Below are positions 31,742 through 36,535 of a stretch of 36,535 nucleotides of DNA, piece after piece; positions within the stretch are counted from its first letter, which is position 1; each line of letters starts with the position of its first letter. The notes under the pieces are model-generated. The model had not been told where the DNA came from. It ran no database searches and saw only the letters and a list, made by a program, of their open reading frames with translations. The stretch comes from Oscillospiraceae bacterium (GTDB taxonomy: Bacteria; Bacillota; Clostridia; Oscillospirales; Oscillospiraceae), in contig JAFTMB010000073.1 of assembly GCA_017452605.1 (NCBI GenBank), positions 1 to 36,535 on the forward strand, read 5' to 3'. The position numbers and the translations under genes are program-made.

Positions 31742-33097
31742 TTAGATCAGAGCCAACAGAACAAAGTTCAGAATGAACAGTCCGGTGCACACCCACAGAA
31801 TGGGGTGGATTTCCTTGATCTTGCCCTTGCAGATCTTGATGATGCAGTAGAAGATAAAGCCGGCGGCGATGCCGTAGGAAATGCTGTAGCACAGACCCAT
31901 GAAGATGCTGGCGAAGAATGCGGGAATGGCCTCGTCCAGATCGCTCCAGTCAATGTCCTTGAAGGAGGACATCATCATGATACCAACGGCAACCAGAGCG
32001 GGAGCGGTGGCAGCAGAGGGAACAGCGCTGACGAAGGTGGCCAGGAAAGCGGACAGAGCGAAGCACAGAGCAACCACAACGCTGGTCAGACCGGTGCGGC
32101 CGCCTGCGCCGATGCCGGCTGCGCTTTCCACGAAGGTGGTGGTGTTGGAGGTGCCGAAGATAGCGCCGATAGAGGTGGCGGTTGCGTCGGCGAACAGAGC
32201 CTTGTCCAGGCGGGACTTGAAGCCGGAGCTGGATTCCATAGCCTCTTCATCTTCCTTGCTGAAGATGCCGCTGCGGCGGCCGGTGCCGATGAAGGTGCCG
32301 ATGGTGTCGAAGGTGTCGGTGATGCTGAAGGAGAAGATGGTGATCAGCACCAGGGGCAGCTTGCTCATGTCGTTAAACAGGCTGGGAAGACCGGCCTCAG
32401 TGAAGATAGCGCCGAAGGTGGTGGGCAGAGCGTTGCAGGCCTCGGTGAAGCTGACGGTGTCGCCGGTCTGGGTAACGCCAAAGGGAATGCCAATCAGAGT
32501 GGTGGCGATGATGGCGATGAGGATTGCGCCCTTAACCTTCAGAGTAAGCAGCACGAAGGTGAGAGCCAGACCGATGAGGAACACCCAAAGCACAGGGGTG
32601 TTCAGGGTGGCCATAGCGGGAACGCCGGAGCCGAAATTAATAAAGCCAACATTGAGCATGCCGATGTAAGCAACGAAAATGCCGATGCCGCCGCCGATGG
32701 CGTTCTGCAGGCTCAGGGGAATGGCCTTGATAATGAATTTACGAATCTTGGTAACAGTGATGAAGATGTTCAGCAGGCCGCAGATGAAGACCATGGACAG
32801 AGCCTGCTGCCAGGTGAAGCCCAGGGTAAAGCAGACGGTGAACACAAAAAATGCGTTCAGACCCATACCGGGAGCCTGGGCGTAGGGAACGTTAGCCACC
32901 AAGCCCATAACCAGAGTGCCGATAATGGCGGAAATGATGGTAGCCAGGAACACGGCGCCCCATTCCATACCGGCCTGGGACAAAATGCTGGGGTTGACCA
33001 CGATGATGTAGGACATTGCAAAGAAGGTGGTGAGACCGGCTACCAATTCAGTCATAAAGGTAGTGCCGTTCTCTTTCAGACGAAAGAAATTTTTCAT
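31742..33097 (-). CDS. NCS2 purine permease, AzgA/PbuG/PbuO type
   Basis: Proton-coupled nucleobase importer of 451 aa with about 12-14 helices. Seen: TTFFAMSYIIVVNPSIL, PGMGLNAFFVFTVC, FSFSITDTFDTIGTFIGTGRRSG, and ATATSIGAIFGTSNTTTFVESAAGIGAGGRTGL, which are hallmarks of the adenine/guanine/hypoxanthine subgroup. Two ATGs compete: the first (33103) has AGGAG only 1 nt away, whereas the ATG at 33097 is 7 nt from it, so 33097 is chosen. No purine riboswitch is apparent in the short leader. It stands alone between its own promoter and terminator. Confidence 0.94.
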   Translation of the reverse strand: MKNFFRLKENGTTFMTELVAGLTTFFAMSYIIVVNPSILSQAGMEWGAVFLATIISAIIGTLVMGLVANVPYAQAPGMGLNAFFVFTVCFTLGFTWQQALSMVFICGLLNIFITVTKIRKFIIKAIPLSLQNAIGGGIGIFVAYIGMLNVGFINFGSGVPAMATLNTPVLWVFLIGLALTFVLLTLKVKGAILIAIIATTLIGIPFGVTQTGDTVSFTEACNALPTTFGAIFTEAGLPSLFNDMSKLPLVLITIFSFSITDTFDTIGTFIGTGRRSGIFSKEDEEAMESSSGFKSRLDKALFADATATSIGAIFGTSNTTTFVESAAGIGAGGRTGLTSVVVALCFALSAFLATFVSAVPSAATAPALVAVGIMMMSSFKDIDWSDLDEAIPAFFASIFMGLCYSISYGIAAGFIFYCIIKICKGKIKEIHPILWVCTGLFILNFVLLALI

Positions 33098-33138
33098 AGA
33101 CATACTCCTTTGAAATTTTTTGGGGTCCTCTAAAATTT

Positions 33139-33167
33139 ATCCTATCACAAGATGCAAAGGATGTCAC
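33139..33167 (-). promoter_or_regulatory. promoter of the purine permease gene
   Basis: Minus strand: GTGACA (33162-33167), a 17-bp spacer, TAGGAT (33139-33144) with TG one base before it. The leader is about 35 nt, too short for a purine riboswitch. Confidence 0.7.
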
Positions 33168-33285
33168 CAATTTTATGCCCGGAAACGACTTTTTTTAACA
33201 CTTGCACAAAAACCTGCTGAAAAAGAACCGCCCTACCGTAAAAATTCCCACTTAAAGGCGGTTTCGGCGTGCAAACAAAGAAAAA

Positions 33286-33308
33286 AGCGGAGTGAATTTC
33301 ACTCCGCT
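33286..33308 (-). terminator. terminator overlapping the end of the M20 peptidase gene
   Basis: Stem AGCGGAGTG (33286-33294) with CACTCCGCT (33300-33308), loop AATTT; the minus strand continues TTTTTT. The TGA stop (33299-33301) of the peptidase lies inside the hairpin. A second, weaker GC hairpin (AACCGCC 33226-33232 with GGCGGTT 33257-33263) followed by CTTTTT could act as backup. The rest of 33098-33298 holds only the permease promoter. Confidence 0.88.
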
Positions 33309-34459
33309 AAGAATGCCGAAAGAATTTTAGAGCGCAGGGGGATGGACTTTGTAAGCACATATTCTGCATTTGTGTGGCAAAATCCGCCGCAGCCGCCCAT
33401 TCCGCAGATGGAGGGGATTCCGGCTGCCTGGGTGTAGCAGGAGTCGGAGCCGCCGCCGGATTCCACCGGCGTCAGGCTGCCCAAGCCGTAACGGCGGCAG
33501 ACAGATAAAAGCGCGTCAAACAGCGCCATGGTTTCCGGGGTTTTTTCCATGGGCGGGCGCCTGCTGAGGATGGTAACAGCGGCAGAAGTACCGGGGATAA
33601 AGGAGGTGTTTGCAACCTGCCGCAAGGCGGCTTCTGCGGCGGACATATCCGCGTGGCGGGGAACACGGATATCCACAGTGACACTGCAGCTACCCGGAAT
33701 GATGTTGGGCAGGCTGCCGCCCTGGATCATATTGCAGCTGAATGTGATTCCACCCGGCTGACTTTGGCTTTCCAGAGCGAGGATTTTGTGAGCCGCTTCC
33801 GCGATGGGATTTTTGCAGGCAAAATAGTGGATGCCGGAATGGCCGCCAACCCCGGTGATGTCAATGCGGCATTTTATAATGCCTTTTCGGGAGACCACAA
33901 CCTCGTCCTTTTCCGAGGTTTCGCAGTTGATGGCGCAGGGGAAGCCCGCGCAGCTTTGGCGGAAATAATCCATTTCTTCCTGACCGCCCAGGACATTGGA
34001 AACCTCCTCGTCCGAGGTCAGCAGCAGGCGCAGATGCTTGGTGTAACCGTGCTGCTGCAAGGCTTTCATGGTCAGCAGGGCGATGGCGATGCCGCTTTTG
34101 CAATCAATGGCGCCGGGGGCGATGATGCGGTCTTCCAGACGCGTTACGGGATTCTCGCCAAAAACGCCTTTTTCGTGGACGGTGTCCATGTGAGCCAGAA
34201 AAACGCAGCCCTTTTCTTTGCCGCTGTTTAGGTCAATGGTGAGAAAATCGCCGCAGGAAGTCATTTTGGTGCGGCTTACAGAAAAGCCTTCGACCCGGGC
34301 AAATTCAGTGATGTAATCTGCCATGCGGTTCAGAACCTGCTTGTCGTAAGCCCTTGCTTCGTAGGCGCAAAGCTGACAAAGAAAATCCATGTATTTTTGC
34401 TCGTTGGCATCCACGGTTTGAAACATTTGCGCCGGGACGCTCTGGGGATTTTGCTGCAT
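33299..34459 (-). CDS. M20 family metallopeptidase (carboxypeptidase/dipeptidase-like)
   Basis: Zinc peptidase of 386 aa, cytoplasmic (no signal peptide). Metal and catalytic motifs: LAHMDTVHEKG (His and catalytic Asp), GAIDCKSGIA (bridging Asp), SDEEVS (Glu pair) and CHTNAEYV (final His). GVGGHSGIHYF and SGGGSDSCY belong to the dimerisation and substrate regions. It is nearest the CPG2/ArgE/PepT-like branch, distinct from the M20D enzyme at 2698; the substrate (a peptide or N-acyl amino acid) is not predictable. It is a single-gene unit with its own promoter; the last three codons form the left arm of its terminator. Confidence 0.88.
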   Translation of the reverse strand: MQQNPQSVPAQMFQTVDANEQKYMDFLCQLCAYEARAYDKQVLNRMADYITEFARVEGFSVSRTKMTSCGDFLTIDLNSGKEKGCVFLAHMDTVHEKGVFGENPVTRLEDRIIAPGAIDCKSGIAIALLTMKALQQHGYTKHLRLLLTSDEEVSNVLGGQEEMDYFRQSCAGFPCAINCETSEKDEVVVSRKGIIKCRIDITGVGGHSGIHYFACKNPIAEAAHKILALESQSQPGGITFSCNMIQGGSLPNIIPGSCSVTVDIRVPRHADMSAAEAALRQVANTSFIPGTSAAVTILSRRPPMEKTPETMALFDALLSVCRRYGLGSLTPVESGGGSDSCYTQAAGIPSICGMGGCGGFCHTNAEYVLTKSIPLRSKILSAFLAE

Positions 34460-34480
34460 AAAATCACCGCCTTTTGGCCT

Positions 34481-34509
34481 ATTATATCACCGGGAATTCA
34501 AAATGTAAA
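34481..34509 (-). promoter_or_regulatory. promoter of the M20 peptidase gene
   Basis: Minus strand: TTTACA (34504-34509), a 17-bp spacer, TATAAT (34481-34486) with an extended TG motif. Confidence 0.82.
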
Positions 34510-34563
34510 TCCTGGGGTGGCGATGACCGCTGTTTGCGGATAGGCGCAGCGAAGCATGCAGGC

Positions 34564-34681
34564 GCAAAGCCGTCCCCTTTGGGGAAGATGGCCGAGCGAA
34601 AGCGAGGACGGATGAGGTTACCTCACCCGCCTCCTGCGGAGGCACCCTCCCCAGAGGGGAGGACAGTGGGGCAGGCTTTGC
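34564..34681. repeat. GC-rich foldback intergenic repeat, MITE-like
   Basis: A stretch of about 118 bp between the M20 peptidase promoter and the next gene. Ends are inverted: GCAAAGCC (34564-34571) and GGCTTTGC (34674-34681), with CATGCA/TGCATG just outside. Inside are several hairpins, for example CCTCCCC-AGA-GGGGAGG (34646-34662) and GAGGTTACCTC. No coding frame is convincing. The composition and motifs (GGATGAGG, CCCTCCCC) resemble interspersed repeats I associate with gut Oscillospirales genomes; that link is from memory, not a search. Confidence 0.65.
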
Positions 34682-34711
34682 ATGGCGATACATAGTCTTG
34701 CGCAAAGAATA

Positions 34712-34737
34712 ACAGCGCAGTGAAGTCACTGCGCTGT
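34712..34737 (-). terminator. terminator of the DUF898-like gene
   Basis: Perfect 12-bp inverted repeat, ACAGCGCAGTGA (34712-34723) with TCACTGCGCTGT (34726-34737); the minus strand continues TATTCTTTG. It begins 7 bp after the gene's stop. Confidence 0.78.
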
Positions 34738-34743
34738 GTTTAT

Positions 34744-35061
34744 TTAATCTGCAAATACGGTATGCTTTGTTTTCCATTGAATCAGCTTGATATTCAGCCA
34801 GAAACCATAAATGCCCAGGGTTATGATCGTCAGAAGAATCCACTTGATCCAGTTGCCAAAGAGTTGCATTGCTGTGCCGTCAAATCTAAGTCTGCGACCG
34901 TTAATAACGGTGTGCTTTGCTTCCCAGCGGTAAATCATGCAAATTGCCCACGGATAGCAAATTCCGAAAGTAAGAGCGGTAATCAAGCCACCAAGGATTT
35001 GCCAGCCGATCAACTGCAGCAGACCACCGTCAAAATAGGACTTTTCGGTTTGGACTTCCAT
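34744..35061 (-). CDS. small membrane protein, DUF898/YjgN-like
   Basis: Protein of 105 aa with two hydrophobic segments (about 15-40 and 65-92). Two similar halves are visible: FDGGLLQLIGW..ITLGI-type turns before each helix end (TFGICYPWA and TLGIYGFWL), and HTVINGRRLRFDG, a pattern of the DUF898 family. The family is often longer with more helices, so this is a minimal form. Function unknown. GGAGGT lies 7 nt before the ATG. It is divergent from spoVT and has its own perfect promoter. Confidence 0.78.
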   Translation of the reverse strand: MEVQTEKSYFDGGLLQLIGWQILGGLITALTFGICYPWAICMIYRWEAKHTVINGRRLRFDGTAMQLFGNWIKWILLTIITLGIYGFWLNIKLIQWKTKHTVFAD

Positions 35062-35100
35062 ATGTATACCTCCAGTATATTATTTGCGGGGGTTGATAAT

Positions 35101-35129
35101 ATTATATCAGGAGTCAATGTGACTGTCAA
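35101..35129 (-). promoter_or_regulatory. consensus promoter of the DUF898-like gene
   Basis: Minus strand: TTGACA (35124-35129), a 17-bp spacer, TATAAT (35101-35106) with an extended TG motif. As good as a sigma-A promoter gets, which implies strong expression unless repressed. Confidence 0.85.
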
Positions 35130-35190
35130 CGAGATGTTCATAGTTTGTTCATAATTTTACACTTGTTAAAAGCGAAATGTAAATCCTGCG

Positions 35191-35219
35191 GTATAATCTC
35201 CTGCCTTTTACAGATACTA
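35191..35219 (+). promoter_or_regulatory. candidate sigma-G type promoter of spoVT
   Basis: GTATA (35191-35195), a 17-bp spacer, GATACTA (35213-35219). This fits the forespore sigma-G pattern (GHATR, then CATnHTA) with one mismatch at the first base of the -10. In Bacillus subtilis spoVT is under sigma-G. A TATAAT at 35192-35197 lacks a -35 partner. The predicted leader before AAGGAG (35239-35244) is short. Confidence 0.45.
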
Positions 35220-35254
35220 ACAGCGTAATTTGTAAAATAAGGAGATAGATATAT

Positions 35255-35797
35255 ATGAAAGCAACTGGTATTGTACGCCGTGTTGACGACCTCGGGCGTA
35301 TTGTGATTCCCAAGGAAATTCGGAGAACCCTTCGCATCCGCGAGGGAGACCCGCTGGAGATTTACACCGAAAAAGACGGCGGCGTGATTTTCCGCAAGTA
35401 CTCTCCCATGGGGGATTTGCAGGATTTTGCCGCCCAGATGTGTGACTCCATCGGCGCGAACACCGGGCGGATTGCCGCGGTTTCTGACCGGGACGCCATC
35501 ATCGCCCTGTCCGGCGCACCCAAGCGGGAGCTGCTGGATAAGCCCAATTCTGACGCCCTAAGCCGCCTGATGGAGCAGCGCAGAAACTACCGCTACGAAA
35601 CCGGCGCCCAGATGCTTCACGCTGCCGACGGCGCAGAAAAGTTCCACCTGGGCGTGGCGGCGCCCATTCTCTCCCAGGGGGATTTGATGGGCTGCGTGAT
35701 GCTGCTGCTGTCCGACGGGGACACCCCCATGAGCGAGCACGAGCAAAAGCTGGCCCAAACCGCTGCGGATTTTCTGGGAAAACAGCTGGAAAACTGA
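35255..35797 (+). CDS. spoVT: stage V sporulation transcription factor SpoVT
   Basis: Forespore transcription regulator of 180 aa, the normal SpoVT length. The N-terminal swapped-hairpin AbrB domain (1-50) reads ATGIVRRVDDLGRIVIPKEIRR then REGDPLEIYTEKDGGVIFRKY. The C-terminal half (about 55-178) is a GAF-like domain (VAAPILSQGDLMGCVMLL). AAGGAG lies 10 nt before the ATG. Its presence supports an endospore-forming lineage. It converges with rpsR at a shared terminator. Confidence 0.95.
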   Translation: MKATGIVRRVDDLGRIVIPKEIRRTLRIREGDPLEIYTEKDGGVIFRKYSPMGDLQDFAAQMCDSIGANTGRIAAVSDRDAIIALSGAPKRELLDKPNSDALSRLMEQRRNYRYETGAQMLHAADGAEKFHLGVAAPILSQGDLMGCVMLLLSDGDTPMSEHEQKLAQTAADFLGKQLEN

Positions 35798-35824
35798 CAA
35801 AAAAGCCCTTCGTCTGCAAAAAAC

Positions 35825-35850
35825 ACCCCCGAGGGTTGTCCCTCGGGGGT
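35825..35850. terminator. shared terminator of spoVT and rpsR
   Basis: Perfect 11-bp stem, ACCCCCGAGGG (35825-35835) with CCCTCGGGGGT (35840-35850), loop TTGT. Flanked by A-rich sequence on the left and GTGTTTTTAT on the right, so it works for both converging genes. Confidence 0.9.
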
Positions 35851-35862
35851 ATGGTGTTTTTA

Positions 35863-36099
35863 TCAGTCAGCGATATAGGGCAGCAGAGCGATCTGACGGG
35901 CGCGCTTGATAGCGGTGGTCAGGTCACGCTGGTGGGCAGCGCAGGTACCGGTGGTACGGCGGGGCAGGATCTTGCCGCGCTCGGACAGGTAACGGCGAAG
36001 CTTGCCGGTGTCCTTGTAATCGATGCTGGTCACCTTATCCACGCAGAATGCGCAAACCTTCTTGCGCTTGCGGGGGCGAACACGCTGTTCGTTAGCCAT
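35863..36099 (-). CDS. rpsR: 30S ribosomal protein S18
   Basis: Ribosomal protein of 78 aa, complete. Seen: the basic start [12 protein letters not shown] with a CxxC pair as in zinc-type S18 proteins, then [23 protein letters not shown] and [12 protein letters not shown], all conserved in S18. AAGGAGGT lies before the ATG. It follows ssb by 44 bp in the usual rpsF-ssb-rpsR order. Confidence 0.97.
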   Translation of the reverse strand: MANEQRVRPRKRKKVCAFCVDKVTSIDYKDTGKLRRYLSERGKILPRRTTGTCAAHQRDLTTAIKRARQIALLPYIAD

Positions 36100-36143
36100 G
36101 AAGATTACCTCCTTCGTAGAATGTGAAAAAAGTTCAAAATAAA

Positions 36144-36535
36144 TCAGAAGGGCAGCTGAGCGTCGTCATCTTCCAGCATCGCAAAGTCGGATGTGGGAGC
36201 GGGCGCGGTGGCGCCGTAGCCGCCGAAGCTCTGAGAAGCGGGAGCGGAGTAGCTGTTGCCGCCGTAGGAGGAATTGCCCTCGCTGGAACGCTTGCTCTCA
36301 CCGAAGTAGACATTGTCTGCCACGACTTCAGCGGTGCGGCGCTTGTTGCCTTCCTTGTCGGTCCAGTCGCGCATTTCCAGTCGGCCGTCTACAACAATCA
36401 TGCGACCCTTGGTGAAGTACTTGGAGATGAACTCTCCGGTCTGACGCCAGGCCACACAGTTGATGAAATCGGCTTTTCTTTCGCCGCCGTCCTTGGGAGC
36501 GAAGTCCCGGTCGACAGCTACGCAGAAGCTTGCCA
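36144..36535 (-). CDS. ssb: single-stranded DNA-binding protein (5' end beyond the window)
   Basis: The 3' part of ssb, about 130 codons; the start lies outside. The OB-fold part is visible ([39 protein letters not shown]), then a Gly/Ser/Pro-rich linker (about 45 residues) and the acidic tip DDDAQLPF that binds partner proteins. The reading frame continues to the edge of the window, so a GTG at 36455 is internal and not the start. Gene order with rpsR is the common Firmicutes arrangement. Confidence 0.96.
   Translation of the reverse strand, partial: ASFCVAVDRDFAPKDGGERKADFINCVAWRQTGEFISKYFTKGRMIVVDGRLEMRDWTDKEGNKRRTAEVVADNVYFGESKRSSEGNSSYGGNSYSAPASQSFGGYGATAPAPTSDFAMLEDDDAQLPF

Noticed and set aside
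33098..33138. Possible purine riboswitch before the purine permease
   Set aside because: The leader from the predicted start is only about 35 nt and lacks the conserved loop motifs; the aptamer does not fit.
34501..35188. 14-bp direct repeat AAATGTAAATCCTG at 34501-34514 and 35175-35188
   Set aside because: One copy overlaps the peptidase promoter -35 and the other precedes spoVT on the other strand; no further copies or structure, so probably chance.

Overview
The window looks like a chromosomal segment from a spore-forming Clostridia, most likely a gut Oscillospirales relative. This is inferred from several signs: GC-rich coding sequence with consensus sigma-A promoters, a SpoVT gene, the acetylase (DapH) lysine branch, a small Cys/Gly-rich peptide of a kind common in Firmicutes, and a GC-rich foldback intergenic repeat. 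The genus cannot be fixed from sequence alone. I see no tRNA, rRNA, CRISPR array, insertion sequence or prophage.

Layout. (1) 1-4.8 kb: the end of an unknown gene, then a minus-strand operon dapL-patA-rlmD fired by a perfect consensus promoter, divergent from dapH. Together dapH, dapL and patA give the acetyl route from tetrahydrodipicolinate to LL-diaminopimelate. A 40-aa Cys-rich peptide gene follows dapH. (2) 5.0-19.5 kb: one long plus-strand operon for a surface polysaccharide. It holds a PglF/WbpM-type dehydratase, a PglE-type aminotransferase, a PglC-type phosphoglycosyl transferase, three glycosyltransferases, a Wzy-like polymerase, rmlA-rmlB-rmlD-rmlC for dTDP-rhamnose, a Wzx-like flippase and a VioA-type aminotransferase. 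It meets a minus-strand O-acyltransferase gene at a shared terminator. (3) 20.7-28.1 kb: a minus-strand operon. Its first gene encodes an unusual fusion of a phage-integrase-like Arm DNA-binding domain with a truncated NeuD/PglD-like protein. Then come livJ-H-M-G-F (a hydrophobic amino acid/carboxylate ABC importer), an intact NeuD/PglD/VioB-type acyltransferase, and a family III CoA-transferase. The promoter of this operon is framed by three TGGTCA/TGACCA inverted repeats. (4) 28.2-31.6 kb: a translationally coupled minus-strand trio of a PlsC-like acyltransferase carrying a zinc ribbon, a TVP38/DedA-type membrane protein and a YfcC-type carrier. (5) 31.7-36.5 kb: separate housekeeping units, namely an AzgA-type purine permease, an M20 peptidase, a foldback repeat, a DUF898-like membrane protein, spoVT with a plausible sigma-G promoter, rpsR, and the 3' part of ssb.

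How they may work together. The glycan operon makes two 4-amino sugar nucleotides (UDP- and dTDP-linked) but has no N-acyltransferase of its own. The neighbouring liv operon encodes an intact NeuD-family enzyme that could supply this step, together with an importer and a CoA-transferase that could deliver an uncommon acyl-CoA. Its leading gene looks like a DNA-binding, sugar-nucleotide-sensing protein with a likely dead acyltransferase domain. I regard this operon plus its operator array as the best candidate for an undescribed system. The functional link is inference.
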